A DNA stretch of 64,000 nt from Cercopithifilaria johnstoni (GCA_916381525.1 CAKAEH010000961.1:124001-188000), one strand, 5' to 3'. Counted from the first letter of the stretch, positions 50,807 to 64,000 are shown. Program-made: numbers and translations. Notes: generated by a model from the letters alone, not told the origin.

Positions 50807-53800
50807 AAACAGAATTAGATTTAAAAGTGTCAGTTTATTTGAAGGTATGTTCTTCACTTCTTTTATAATAATTTCAAATCTATTATTCTTTATAATAACG
50901 TAAAATGATCTAAGAAAGGAAGCTTTGAAATTATAGAATTCTAAAAGCATTGTGGAAAATAAGAGATTAGGGACAATTTCTGGTTGTCAAGTATTATTAG
51001 CAATAAATGTTGTTAATAAGCTTTGATGAAATTCAAATTGAATTTATTGGCTAAATATCTTGGACGAAATATAAGAAAGTGAAATATGAACATTGACCAC
51101 TGCCTCAATATTTAAATTGAAATTTGATCAATTTGTCCATTCTCTTCTCTACTTTTTCAAAATCAAAAATTTTCATTAATAAATGAATAAAATTAAAAAT
51201 GAAGTGAAAAAACAAAAGAGAATAAAGATTGTTTAACAGGTTTATTTCAAGGTTGTTGTGTATCACCAAGTTCATTACTATGGATGATTATAACATTGTT
51301 TATGTTTTTTATCATTTTTGCCACTTTGGGCTTATTAGCAACTTGGCTTCTTTGCGCTTATTATCGAAGAAAATCACGGTTATCTTGCATAAATTTTACA
51401 GTTTTCTTAACAATTGAAACAATTTTCTTAGTTTATTTTTTTTTTCTTTAAATTAATTCTTTTTCTAAAAAAAGGCAATTTGAAAATTCAGGGAGCAAAT
51501 GGAGAAAGAATTACAACGTCGTCGAGATGATAAAAATCAATTAAAACTTGATACTTTTCGAAAAAAGCAACTTGACTTACAGATGCTTACAGCAATGAGG
51601 AATGCCAGAATTGGCTCTAAAGATAATATTGTTTGCTCCCAAGAACCAAGTTAGCATATATTCCCTTAATTAAACATGTTGTAATTTGGGAAATGAAAGG
51701 GTGAAGAGATGGAAACGGAGAAAGATTCCTCAACCTTATGAACTTAATTCGCATTCTGAGTATTTGCTCAAGCCATAAAATTAATAAGATAGAGCACACA
51801 TTACAATTTATTTCTCAATCATGAAATCTTCAAGATTTTCCTTGTCTAATAGATCTCATATAGCGGTTCTTAGATCAAAGATAACTATTTAGTTAAACTT
51901 TAATAGCTCAACAGTTATAATGACATGTCCATATGCTCTCGAGAAGTGATCTCGTATCTCGTATTTTTATTGGCCCTAGTCCATCTTATAACTGATATAT
52001 TCTCAAATATTAGTAACACTACTTATGAGCGTGGTAGAAATTTGCTGTTTACTCAAATAACTTAGAACAACAATATCTAGTCAGAAATCACCACCTACCT
52101 TATAACAGACTCAAACATTTCTAAAGAAATTTTTGAGAATGGTTTGTAGTACCAATTGCCCAATCAATCTTTCTAATTTATTCGTTGATTTAGCTATTAA
52201 TAGTAGTTTGAAAAATTTAAAAATAACAATGTACTGGTTTAGTAATTCCTCAAATGTCGTATACGCCATATATTCAACCATCAAAGCCTGGGCAACATCC
52301 AAAAATGCTCAATTCCAGTCTATATAAAAAGCCTTCACCGACCCAATCGATCCCATCAACCATATCAAAGGCAGGGAAGAGTAAAGTTACAAAAGAAATT
52401 GAGGTAAATAATTTTTTTTAATTACTAAGGTCTTAGATTAATTTCTTAAGTTCCACATATCTCCTATAGCTTTTAATTTTCAGGATTTACAACATTTGCC
52501 TGTTTTTACAGCAAGAACACCGTCTCAGAAACCAAAAAAAGATAGAAAGTTGTCAACTGAGAAAGATTCTCAGGGAATTAATAAAATTGAAGTAAACATT
52601 ATATTGTATAAAATTGAACGTTCTTTCAAACTGAGCACTTAAACAATGAAAAAGCATCTTTCATTTAATATTTTAATATCATTATGATCGATAACTACTA
52701 CAACTTAATATCTTTTATAAATAAATCAAATAGAATAAATAAAGGTTAACAATATTTCTTCCCTCAATAATTTTTACGTGTACTAATATTTAAGGTAGAA
52801 AATGACGAAGAGCCTCAGGTTCAACAATATGAGACTGACATTGCCGTTTCTAACAATGATCGGTTAAATGAACAGAAGCAAAAGAAAAGTAAAGAAAAGC
52901 AGAAATCCGAGGTATTCTCAATCAATAACTTAATTTATTTACATACTCTGAATATAAAAATCCTCCCTAAGTGTTCCCTACTTAATATCAAAAATCAAAA
53001 AAATCTCTTAAGACTTCATAATGTAAAAAATGTATGAAAACTTTTAGTCAAAATTTAATCAATAATTGATTGATAGTTTCCTTATCTATCAATCAATACA
53101 GTAGAATGACTGTTGGTTTTAATTTTCATCCAGTTAAAAGTTAAATAAATATTTTAGGAGAAGAGAAACACTCGAAAATCTGATGAACAAAAATATCCTC
53201 AGATAGCATCAACACCAATAGTATGATTTAGTATTATAAGCCTAAGTAATACTATCAATCGGTATTCTTTCAAAGACACATAGAGATCATAAATGTTAGA
53301 GCTGATGGATTTTAAAGAATCTCTCATAAGTCTATTTCTTTAAGATTAAATGACAGCACCCTTTTTCTTTATTCTTATACACTTTCAATAAATTTTAATT
53401 ATTTGAAGCATTTTTTTGACTAATTTTTTTAAGACATAATGAATCGCTCTTCATTAAATATATTTGTGATCTCGAAAATAAGTTTAGTCATTCTAATCTG
53501 ATTCGGTGATTATTAATGATTTCTGATATCTCTCTTCTTATTAGTTCGTTGTTTTAGCCAGAACGATATCATCATCAAGTTCCACCCGATAATGTTCATG
53601 AATGGATCAATCGTATTGCACGCTCAGCAAGTCCACTTCCATATTTTTCACCAAACAAACAAGTTCTTCTCATTCCCGAACCATCCTGTAAATTTTGACC
53701 TTCTTTTAAAATTTGTTGTAACATTACGAGTATTATTATGTAAATGTGGCCTAAGCATATCGAATTAATTTGATAAATTTCAAATTAAATCATATTATTT

Positions 53801-55484
53801 GTGCCAGCAACGTTTTCCATTTGCCGTAATAATTTTAATCTTCCTACTTGTAATTTATATAGCAATGTAATTTAAACCACATATTTCAATAATATCTAAA
53901 TTACACTGCCATATTTCCTCATTTCTAATGCTTCTTTTGATGAATGAAATTAATATAAGCCATTAAAAAGAACTTGAGAGGAAATTTTGATCAGATTTAT
54001 GAAAATTATTCAAATTTTTAAACGAAAGAAAATAGAAGTTTAAAAATAATGGATTTTTTTTCTACCATAATATACAAGAAGTAATATGAAATTGGAAAAA
54101 TTAATTAATTATTCATTAAAATTAAAAAAATTGGCAATAATTGTAATTTTAAATAATGTCGAACAAATTTCTTAGCAGAAGATTTGGGTAATAAAAATGA
54201 TGAAGAAAATGAGGAAAATATTGATACATTGGATACAACTGGAACCAACAAACCAGAAAAATCAACAAATTCATCATCACACACTGTTTGTCGCATTCTG
54301 AATTTGATATTTAAACCTAAAATTTTGATTTAAATATTAATCATCATTTTTTAATTGGACATTAATTGGACAAAAAAAAAACTAATTGGATATTAATAAT
54401 GAATATGAACGTTCACGTAAAAACCATTTCTGAGCAAACCTTTTATGACAAATATTGTTTTAGCTAAATGAAGCTGTTATAGCTCCTGTGATAGCTTTAA
54501 ATACGAGGATTTGTAAATCTAATAATGTTTCTAATGATCTGACAGTAAGAATGATTCCAATCACTCCCTTCTTAAATATGCAAATAAGAAAAATAAAAAA
54601 TGGAATTGAGAATTAGAAATTATTTTTCGAAAATAGAATTATTAGAATTATTCTTCGATTAAAGGAATAATTTTAATTATATTTCTTCGATTTTTTTTTC
54701 ATACATTCAAGATTAAATTATAGAAAGCAGGAGAAGTTGAAACTGACGTAGAAATATCAACCGAAACGAAGGAACAAATTACATCAGCGACACCAACATT
54801 CTCGACACCAATCTCTTCCTCTGTTAATGCACCACCAAGTTTGTTTAATTTTCCTGGATATTAATAGTAATTTAAGTTTGTACTTATTTGATTAAGTTTG
54901 AATATTAATGGATATCTTGATGATATCCTTGACATGAGATGGATTGAGAAAATCTATAGATTAATATCATCAGGAGATGATAAAGCACAATTGTGCTGAA
55001 AGGAAATGAGGTACAAGGTAAGTAAAACAGATTGAGAAATTGCCGTCGTCATAAATAAAATACAACTACATAATATTATAGACTCTTCTTTTAATTTCTT
55101 TTTTTGAATTACCTGATTATTAAGTGAAGATAATTCAATCAAGAATTTTATTTAAATTCTGCCACTATCAATTTACAATTTCATATCATTTTTTTCTAGG
55201 TAGCACATTTTTGGATGATCAATCATATTGGAGAAAAGAAAACAAACAAAAAAACTATCTGAAAATAGGGAATAATTCAGAAATAGGTATATTTTGAATT
55301 TTTTAATAATTAAATGGCACCGTTACACTAATCCAAGTCCGTTTTACTATTCACTTTTACATTATAATCAATCATAGACTCTATGGAAAATGCGATTAAG
55401 AAGCCAAGAAAAACAGTATTGTGGAATCCACCGGATAAACGAGCTGAAGCAAGGTTTAAACGAACTCTTGAAAATCCATGGTGA
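50807..55484 (+). CDS. Unidentified single-pass membrane protein with Lys/Ser-rich tail
   Basis: Exons: 50807-50844, 51252(or 51240)-51378, 51492-51649, 52243-52403, 52484-52591, 52795-52911, 53158-53220, 53558-53687, 54176-54285, 54464-54544, 54724-54838, 55200-55286, 55378-55484. Phases agree from exon 2 to the stop, giving at least 450 aa. The 5' end is unresolved: exon 1 needs an upstream partner, or translation starts in exon 2. Near the N-terminus, LLWMIITLFMFFIIFATLGL with LLATWLLCAYYRRKSR is one strong transmembrane helix and a basic stop-transfer. A charged helix follows (EQMEKELQRRRDDKNQLK), then a long disordered tail rich in Lys, Ser, Thr, Pro and acidic residues, a short ordered piece VHEWINRIARSASPLPYFSP, and the C-terminus KTVLWNPPDKRAEARF...LENPW. 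No family recognised. Likely a type I or III membrane protein with a cytoplasmic tail. The many short exons suggest alternative splicing. Confidence 0.65.
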
Positions 55485-57041
55485 ACTTTATGAAGATTAC
55501 AAAGATTCACATAAATTTATATAAAAAATATCGCTAAGCCGATACAGTTGGATTATGTGTTGGATAACCGAATATAAGCATTGATAAGCGGATACAACTT
55601 ACATCTATTTTTTCAATTAATCTTTTGCTAATAACTGGAGTATCTTCTGATTGCTTGAAACTTCCAGGAACAATTCTCCTTTATGTTCCAACGCATTAAC
55701 TGTTACTGTTATGTCGTAGGAAAAAATATCCAAGTCGAGTTTTTGATATAAGAAATAAATTAGGAATTTCATTACTAAATTTAAGGCTTTATACAATGCC
55801 AGCTGTCCATTCCAAAATATCTTGCAACAGGTAAGATTTCTATATAATATTTAATGTAAAATTTACCGAAAGATAAAACTCTCCATCTTATTTAACTCGT
55901 GTGTACTAAATATTAAGCTTTGCCGTCTCTCCAATATTATATTTTTCTGGGGTCAATAAATCAATGCTTGCAAATGAGAACTTAAAATAATTTCTGTTTA
56001 TTTCAATTTGCCGCATTATACAAAATAATGATATTACACCTATATAAGAGTGTTTTCTTATCGCAAAGGTATTTTAAACGCGAATCTTAATTTTATGTTA
56101 ACTCTGTAAGTCAGAACTTAGACTGATCAATCCAACTATATATACCAATATGTTGCAAACATATTATTTTTTCCAACATATTATACTATTTTTATAAATA
56201 TCTGGTAGAGCTCGTTGAAAGTTTAACTAACGAATAGTATACGACTAATACAACTTAGAAGTAACATTAGTCGAAGGTTGTCTTTAGCATAATACTATCG
56301 CCTATTCTTTCGAAGTAAACGTAACAATAAACTAATATTCAGAATTTCAGAGAGGAACAGCCAGTTGATATTATTCGGCATATATCGCATCAGCCATAAA
56401 ATAGTTATATTATTTGTGCAAATCCATTTCTATCTTGTCATTGTTAAGTTGAATTCATTTGAAAATTAGCTATACTGTTTCGGCAAATAAAAATGTTTGA
56501 AATTGTAAAAATAGTTTTAACAATCGAAACTATAAAAATGAGTGAGAAAATGTTATACTATTTGGTAGTAAACTTTTGTTTAAATTCTTTAATCATATCA
56601 GGATTTGCTTCGTTCATTCAACGCAATTCATGATCCAATAATGAATGCTTCGATAATATCCTATTCCAGCTCTTCAAATACTCTACTGTTATATTCATAT
56701 CTGTCATTCATTATTCTAACTAATTCCAATAAATCGTTAAAATTGTTAATGATTAAGCCTAAATAAATAAATAGCCCGCTATTTTATAATAGTAATAAAT
56801 TCCCATTAAGTAAGTTTTAATTTCCATCTATCTAGTTAACATTTTGTGAAGTTTCATAACAACCCAACCAATGTGGTGTAAAGTCACAAACCATTTAAAT
56901 TGAAAGAAGAAGCGAATTACCGTTCGGTGTGTTCCTGTGTGGAAAACACGGGAAATAATAGGTGCCAGTTGAAATTAACGATTGGGGCCGGGATTGCTCT
57001 GTTTGGCTGAAGAAAGGTAAGGTGAAGGGGATTCGCGGGAA
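55485..57041. other. Intergenic region upstream of SMARCAD1
   Basis: About 1.56 kb between a stop and a start on the same strand. The first 1.3 kb is AT-rich without recognisable features. The last 120 nt are richer in G and C (GGGGCCGGGATTG and similar) and probably represent the promoter and 5' UTR of the remodeller gene. No TATA box seen. Confidence 0.5.
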
Positions 57042-60000
57042 ATGAGTGCGGCAGGGTCATTCGGAGCTATGACTGGGGAAAGGCGTCGTGTGGCTCATCG
57101 ACCCAATGAATCAGTGAAAGATGTCATACGTGGGTTGGCTTTTAAGAAGCAATCCGTTGCACAGGTCGCCTATTTTATCCTTCTGAAATCTTAAAATTTT
57201 GACTTACTTCGAAATTACTCCGAATTTTATTTTAAATTAATGGAGAGAAAGGTTGAAGTGTTGATTGAATGTCGTAGTCCTTATGAAATTTTTTAACTAA
57301 GGGGTTCTTATAATTTTTATTGGAAATATAAAGTTAAGTTACGATGGAGTCTTGTGCTAAATGTTTCCTGAAAAAAATTGCTCTAGACAATTGTAAGAAA
57401 TAAAACTGAAGTTTCGAGTTATTTAAAAGTTTTTTTTTTCTGAATTTCCATTGAAAATTTTTGGGAATCAGTAGATTTTTTTCATTTTAAGGGCAGGAAA
57501 GACTGTTCGTTTTTCTAGAGTTTTTAATTTAGCGGCTATAAATTTTTTCTCAAGTTAATTTCTTTTTTTTCTTTTGCATTAAAAATTTCTAAAATCACCC
57601 TGTGTTTTGTTACAGAGGCTAATTTTTCTTTGAAGTTTGTCAATCCTAAACAAAATTCATGTAACATCCTGCGACGCTATTAAGGTCTACTACGACTGTC
57701 TGTGTCTATTTATGTTAGTCTATGTGTACATAATCTTGTACAGTTACTTCTTAGAACTGTCAAGAGTATCATGTTGAAAGATTACGCTGTTGATGGTTCG
57801 TTTGACCTATGTATCTAAACTGTGTCGTTCTCGGATTGATTGAAGATGAATTTTTTTCAAGGATCTTTTATATTTAATTTACATTTTGCGAAAAACAGAG
57901 ATCTGATACGAAAAGAACAAGCGAACATTGAAAGGCAGTGAACGTTTCCAAAAGTTAATCATTTTACATACCGTATCATAGTACTGATTCAGAAAATTAA
58001 CAGTTTAATTTGTAGATGGTGAATTTACTTGCATCAAGAAGCGGCGGTAAAAAGGACAGTAGGACGCAGCTTCAGCATGGATCGAAAGGTGAATTTTGTT
58101 AAGTCTCGTAAATCTATTGGAAAAAATGTTTCTGGTAATTGAAAAGTGAATCAGTATTGCAGGAATCATACAAAGCATAATTTTTAGAAATGAAAAAAAC
58201 ACGATCATTTAATCGTAACCGACGTTTGATGTCATCATCGGAGGAGGAAGAATTGGTTGAAAGTGGATCAAATGACGAGGAATTAAACAATTTGAAAACA
58301 CCATATGCAGCTACTAGTTGGAGAAGACAGAATTCAGATACAGAAGTAATCGAGGATAAGAAAGAAATGTCCGAAGCACTTTCGAAAAGTGTTCGAACTA
58401 TACCGAATATTATGCAAAAAGATCTAACTTTTGAAGAAAGGTGTGATTAATAGTTTATCAACGCGACTGATTGTTTAAAGCCTAATTTGGATATCTTTTC
58501 ACGAATACGGCTGTGGAAATTCGGGGAAAATTCAAATGACCGTTTATGCTGATCTGCAGATGATAAATTAAATAAAAATCTGGTCGCTATAAACCCTGGA
58601 CTTATTTCTTCTATTTAAATTTAAAATTAATTCTATATATAGTTGTTTTGTGTAGATATTAAATATTTATAATTGTTTTATAATTCTTCTATTTAAATAT
58701 TTGTAATTGTTTTGTGTAGATTTGAGAAAGAGATACTTCAAAACGGGCAGTTTTACTCAGTTTTTTTGTTTATAACTTGATTATTTTCACGTTAGCTATA
58801 TGTGATTGAAATTGCTATGCGAATTTTCAGTAATTGGATATTTCATTTATCTTATTTTTAAGGCTGCGAGCATTAACAGATAGCGAATCAAGTGATCAAC
58901 AAACTGATCCAAAACAAGGCGTGAAGTGGTTGTGCAAGCCACGGTTGAATGGTTTTCTAAAACAAGACGATATACATATAGCCACTCAACTGGCTGCTAG
59001 GAGAGGTGGACGGAAAAGGGCAGTCATTTCTTCGTCTAGTGATGAAAAACCTGAAAGCGATGAAGAAAGAGTAATTTTTTGGTGGTTCTGTGATAATTAG
59101 AACCATGTTGTTGATGAATACAAGTAGCATATTAAGATTTTGGTGTAAATGATTTAGCATATTCGAGATTCTAATCCAGCTGGTGAGGAAAGCAGTAAAT
59201 TCTGCAGCATTGTCTTCTGATCACTTAACCCCTTTTAACTTCTTACAAAGCTAAGTTAGAATTGTAAATCTACTTCTTTAATTTGTTGAAGGTTCCAATA
59301 AGTTTGAAAATGATGGTGAAAAGAGCTAAAAAGCACAAGAAATATGCCAATTCAAGCAGTGAAGAAAGTGAGAGTAACGAACATTATGATTCGGATAGTT
59401 CGGCACGAGTGGGCAAAAGCGATAGTAATAGTGAAAGTGGTGAGGTTGGTTCTTTGGCTCATAAAACCTTATTTTGGATTTTATATTGAGTAAATACAAG
59501 CAGACTAATTCAAAGCAGTAGTAGGACTAAAATCACGGTGCTTGTTGTGCTAATATGTTTCAATAAAATTAAGAATGTTTGAAACAAATGGTTCCTTGAT
59601 GTTTATCAGATTTAATAAAGTTAGTGATGTTGATGAGTGGCAAGTATCTGGAAGGCGGGAAAAAGTAATAGGCTAATTTTTTTTCAATAGTTTATTTAGG
59701 TTATGGAGCGACGAAGTCTTCGAAATACTCCCTCAGCAATGGTTTTAAAAAATTGTTGTGTGACGTTTTTTAACGAAGCTAGTCGAACAATATTGATGGA
59801 AACTCCACGCATAAATGATAAAGTAGCTGATTTTATAATCACTAATCGACCATTTCGGGATTATGAAGATTTGGTAGGTATTATACAATGTCTTTGTTTT
59901 TTTTTTTTTGATTTTTATGATCTGTTGTGTCGTGTTGCCAGAATTATATTAATATTGGAACATTGCAGTATTTGTGGTCATTTTTATTTATATTCCGAGC

Positions 60001-63000
60001 ACTCATGCCATGAGAGAAAAAACTCAAGTTTAAATTATGTAATAAATTCTAGGAATGCCATCTTTTGCAATGTCCACGTGGATCCTATGCTGCCGAGCAA
60101 TATTTAGATTTTTTGGAAAACCGAAGTATACTGGAAAATATCTTGGATGATTGTCGTCGACATTCAGAAGAAATTTATTCTGCTTTGGAATCGGTTAAAT
60201 CCAAACAGTTGCAAATGAAGCCAGAACTACTTAATGAAGAGTGCGTTTTGTAGAGTCGTGATTTTCGTCATTTGTAGAGTTGTAGAGTCGTCATTTCGAG
60301 GAAATAATTTTCTTTATCAGTGTTTGTTTTCAGGTGCGAACTTCATCAATATCAACAAATTGGCCTGAATTGGCTTATGATGATGCATAAACTAAAATTG
60401 AATGCTATTTTAGCTGATGAAATGGTAATTGTTTATGTTAGTTTAAGGAGAGAAAGCATAAAAAGAAGGAAGGAATAGTGAGAAAATAATTTTTGCATAT
60501 TTCTTGGAAGCTTTTACCATCTGTAGCTTTTAGTTAATTGAGCAGGTTTAAAAGATTCGAACTGCCATCGTTTTTTTTTTCAGAAAGCCTAATACAATAT
60601 CTTTCTTGTTGAATTATACTATCACTTAAATTGTGTGATAATATGATGAATTACTGGAAATCTGACTTAATTTCAGGAGGAATATTTTTGTATTGATTTG
60701 TAATATTAGATGTAAGATAACCACTTCATTGAAAAGCGTAGTTCTGATAGGGAAATTGCCAAATTCAGTCTACAGACATGCATAACATTGATAAAAATAA
60801 TATCTTTGCAGTCATTCTTTGTTTTTTCAGGGCCTTGGGAAAACAGTTCAAGTAATAGCTTTTATAACTTATTTAAAGAGTGAGCAAATCAAGGGACCCC
60901 ACTTAATTGTAGTACCATCTTCGACAATTGAAAATTGGCTCAGTGAATTTTCAAAATGGTCTCCTAAAATTAATATCATTACATATTATGGTAGCATTAC
61001 TGATAGGAGGCAACTACGACATATGGCAACTGACAAGAACGTATGTTTATGGCGCAATATTAAGCGCACCATTATAAACAATCTTGAAAAAGGGTACAAT
61101 AAAATATATGATGTAGTAAATGTAACTGAGTTTTGTCTCTCTCGTACCGTATGAAAGACAACAGTCATGTCAATGATGTTGGACATAAAAGTATGCCAGC
61201 AATTTAAAAGAATAACTCGTTTTTGGATAATATTTTGGTTAAATTCTAGTAATAAGTAGGTCAGAAATACTTTTCTTTGGTAGGACATTAAGCTAAGCTT
61301 TCTTCTTTATAGATAGATGTTTTACTGACAACTTATAACATGGTTGGATCTAAAGCAGAAGATCGGAAATTTTTCAAACGCTTCCGGATAAATTATGTCA
61401 TTTATGACGAAGGTCATCTGTTGAAGAATTGTAATACTGATCGTTACAGAAATCTTATGAAAATTCACGTATGTTTCATTTTATTATTTTCAGATATTAT
61501 CAAGGTTTCTAATGCTATTCATTGATTGCAATATGTTCTTCATTAATGAAAATAGGTTACTCCGTAGTGCAATTACCATTTATCTCTTGTTCTTTGAGAT
61601 ATTTAAATCATATGCATGTCTTTCCATAATGACTTAAATATAAATCAGGTAAAATCTAATGAAAAAGATACATATCGCGGTATCGCTATCACTTCGTTCC
61701 ATCTTCTGATGTTAAGGAAGTGGTTATAATTTGAGTTTATTTTTGCTTGGAGCGAGTGACTGAAAAAAGTTGCAGGGTGAGAGAAAAATTTTGATTACCG
61801 GTACGCCTCTTCAAAACAATCTTGTTGAGTTGATTTCACTGATGTACTTTACAATGACGAAATTGTTCACAAAATACTGTGATAATATTGGGCAACTTTT
61901 GCAACAATTTCAACAGGTATATGAATCTTTTAATATTCTGATTTGAGATCATTTATCTTCTATATGACTCACGTTATCATATTTTTCTTGAAAAGGATTG
62001 GGATTCCAATGTGCTATGGAAACTTACAAATAATCTTTCTATCTAGATTTCACTTAGATTATTTGTTGAAAATCCAAAGATAATTTAGACTGTGCGTATC
62101 AAAAAAGTCTTCAAATCTTTTTTTTTTAAAGAAAATACCAGCATTGGAAGCCAAAAATGGTGCATTGTATGAAGCGGATAAAATTGAACAAGCAAAAGCG
62201 ATCTTAAAGCCATACATTTTACGGAGATTGAAAGCAGATGTTTGTTTTCTTTTCTTTGAACATTTTTGTTTTTTGCTTTGAAAATTTTTGTTTACCTTAA
62301 CAAAATTCAAAGTGACATGGTCCTGAAAAAATGATTTCAAAGCATTTTGGTTAATTTATATTCAAAAAGATACAAAAGGAGAAAGCAAATGATAAGAAAG
62401 GCAGAAAAATGAATAGTAAAATATATTTGAATTATTGCCATAGCTTGCTTGTTCTTTATATAATAAGCGAGAAGATTGGATTTTTGAAAAGTTGCTTTCA
62501 TAGGCGGTAATTGAAATAGTGTGAATAAGTGATTAGCTTATTGTGCAAAAATTCCTGCCAATTTGACAAGGATGTTTTATCTGTATTTTGTCTATTTTTC
62601 TAGGTATTGAGTTATTTGCCGAAGAAAAAGGACCTTGTGATCAAGTGTCCAATGATTACGGTACAGAAAGAGATCTATATGGATTTGGTACGTGAATTCC
62701 GTCTATTAGAATCAAATGGTGAAAAATATAGCTCAAGCCCATTAATGCAATTGCGACAAGTGGCCAATCATCCCTTACTGTACAGACGATTATATGATGA
62801 TGATAAAGTGATTCAAATTGCCAAAGTTTTGTGCGCAAAGGTTTGGTCAAATTCCTATTACATTTATATTCTGTACGAATTTAAATGATCTGCGATGGTG
62901 CAATACTGTGTATGTTGATGGGATCCATAATGGTGGATAAAAATTTCAGTAAATAATTAACGCTAAAAATTTGGAAGTCAATGATTTTTCAAATTAGGCA

Positions 63001-64000
63001 CAGCACTCAAAATTGCGCGCGAAACCACCATGTCTTGCTTTAATTATGTTTCTGGTTTCAGTCTTACTACAATCCTAAATTTAACTTTAGTCAACACGTC
63101 GAATATTATGACTCAAACTCTTATTTCTATATCGAGAAGAGCTTCAAGGATAAATGGAGGTGCCTGTCAATTTTTCATTATACTTATTATGTTAGCAAGT
63201 TAATTATGTTTCCATCATTATGCTTTCAGGAAAATGAATATCGCAAAAAGAAATCAGATCATGTTGCTGAAGACCTTGCTTTTTTATCAGATTTTGCAAT
63301 TAGTCAATTATGTTCAAAATTTACCTCAACGCAAAAATTTATCCTCAGTGAAGAGGTCGCACTTGAATCCGGAAAATTCAAAGAATTGGATAAGCTACTA
63401 CCTTCAATTAAAGAAAAGGTGAGTGCGAATAGCAAAAATTTTGATCGTGACGTGAGATGACTTTTTCTTCAGCTAGACAAATCAAAAAGGCAACACTCTG
63501 TGATCTTTCAGGGAGATAAAGTGTTAATATTTAGTCAGTTTACGTCAGTAATGGATATTCTTGAAGTTTACCTCAAATTGCGTGATTACCAGTATTGTCG
63601 CTTGGATGGCTCAACTCCGGTTATGGAGAGGTACATTGAAATTTCTTTACGCAATTTTCAAATTTGTCTTGCTGCAATCGATTGTTACCAAATATTCCAG
63701 GCAAGATGTGATCAATGAATATAATTCGTCGCCTGATTTGTTTGTCTTTCTGTTGTCGACCAAAGCTGGTGGTTTGGGTATCAATTTGACTGCAGCTAAT
63801 CATATCATACTGCACGACATTGATTTTAATCCATATAACGATAAACAAGCGGAGGGAAGATGTCACCGTATGGGTCAAACAAAGTATGTTATCTGTCAAG
63901 GTCTCTTCTCTATTCAAGAGAATTAATTTAATAGCTGCGGTCGAAATATTTTTAGAAGTCCAAGAAACTGAGGGTCGTCTATTTCTGGATTATTTCATTG
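57042..64000 (+). CDS. smarcad1: SMARCAD1/Fun30-type SNF2 chromatin remodeller (3'-truncated by the window)
   Basis: Exons: 57042-57164, 58016-58088, 58188-58440, 58863-59070, 59292-59444, 59700-59873, 60053-60240, 60334-60424, 60831-61040, 61313-61468, 61776-61916, 62132-62239, 62604-62840, 63230-63418, 63512-63630, 63701-63883. About 868 codons are visible; the 3' end lies beyond the edge. This ATP-dependent remodeller slides nucleosomes and maintains heterochromatin after replication and during DNA-end resection. The N-terminus is disordered with Ser/Glu/Asp clusters (MSSSEEEELVES, NSSSEESESNEHYDSDSS); no CUE domain was recognised there. A helix-hairpin-like segment (RPFRDYEDL) precedes the ATPase core. 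The core has GLGKTVQVIAF (Walker A, split DEM|GLGKT by an intron), DEGH (about 523-526), LITGTPLQNNL, LRQVANHPLLYRR, KVLIFSQFTSVMDILE, LSTKAGGLGINLTAAN and HRMGQTK. DEGH and the last motifs match SMARCAD1 closely. Exon 1's donor (CAG|GTCGCC) is weak, so the extreme N-terminus is less certain. Confidence 0.93.
58643..58721. repeat. Imperfect tandem duplication in SMARCAD1 intron 3
   Basis: TTGTTTTGTGTAGAT occurs at 58643-58657 and 58707-58721, and AAATATTTRTAATTGTTT occurs at 58661-58678 and 58696-58713. This indicates a local AT-rich duplication. No function visible. Confidence 0.55.

Noticed and set aside
1..64000. Possible Wolbachia-derived nuclear insertion, CRISPR array, operon-type bacterial genes, tRNA or rRNA genes
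   Set aside because: No intronless bacterial-type gene, regularly spaced repeat array, tRNA cloverleaf or rRNA motif was seen; every conserved gene has nematode-style introns.
63955..64000. Apparent next SMARCAD1 exon at the right edge
   Set aside because: The phase required after 63883 gives a stop within five codons, and the other frame does not match the expected helicase C-terminal sequence; the true next exon probably lies outside the window.

Overview
This 64 kb window is AT-rich nuclear DNA of a nematode, most likely a clade III (filarial/spirurid) species. It has many small exons (often 60-250 nt), introns of about 50 nt to 3 kb with TTTTCAG-like acceptors, and several genes with an AG acceptor only 2-13 nt upstream of the ATG, as expected for spliced-leader trans-splicing. 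The species call is inference; no rRNA, tRNA or species-diagnostic sequence was found. Gene models were assembled by hand from splice signals, reading-frame phase and protein-family similarity. The seven models with both ends resolved each sum to a whole number of codons.

Layout. 1-9540 is a gene-poor flank with a microsatellite, a hairpin and one isolated exon-like island. 9541-24473 (+) encodes a GRAF-type BAR-PH-RhoGAP-SH3 protein in 25 exons. 25924-30608 (-) encodes a 644-residue S9 prolyl-oligopeptidase-family enzyme. It lies tail to tail with GRAF and head to head with cct-6 at 31579-35877 (+), the zeta subunit of the TRiC/CCT chaperonin (540 aa). cct-6 converges on a secreted class 2-type lipase at 36255-38787 (-). 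A 5 kb intergenic stretch follows, containing a one-N assembly join flanked by identical 137-nt copies and several palindromic repeats.

43782-49510 (-) is a tight same-strand cluster in transcription order: AUP1 (ER/lipid-droplet ERAD factor), an unidentified 206-aa protein, and a ribosome-binding factor A (RBFA) homologue. The gaps are about 450 and 248 bp and a splice acceptor lies just before each ATG, so this may be a nematode operon. 50807-55484 (+) is an unrecognised single-pass membrane protein with a long Lys/Ser/Pro-rich tail in many short exons. 57042 to the right edge (+) is a SMARCAD1/Fun30-type chromatin remodeller, cut off in its helicase C lobe.

Functionally these are mostly unrelated housekeeping genes: cytoskeletal and membrane signalling, proteolysis, protein folding, lipid hydrolysis, ERAD, ribosome maturation and chromatin remodelling. 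The cluster's linkage is probably transcriptional rather than a pathway. I saw no evidence of a novel mobile or defence system. The main points for follow-up are the two orphan genes, the candidate operon, two probable GC-AG introns, the adjacent long palindromes inside a GRAF intron, and the assembly artefact.
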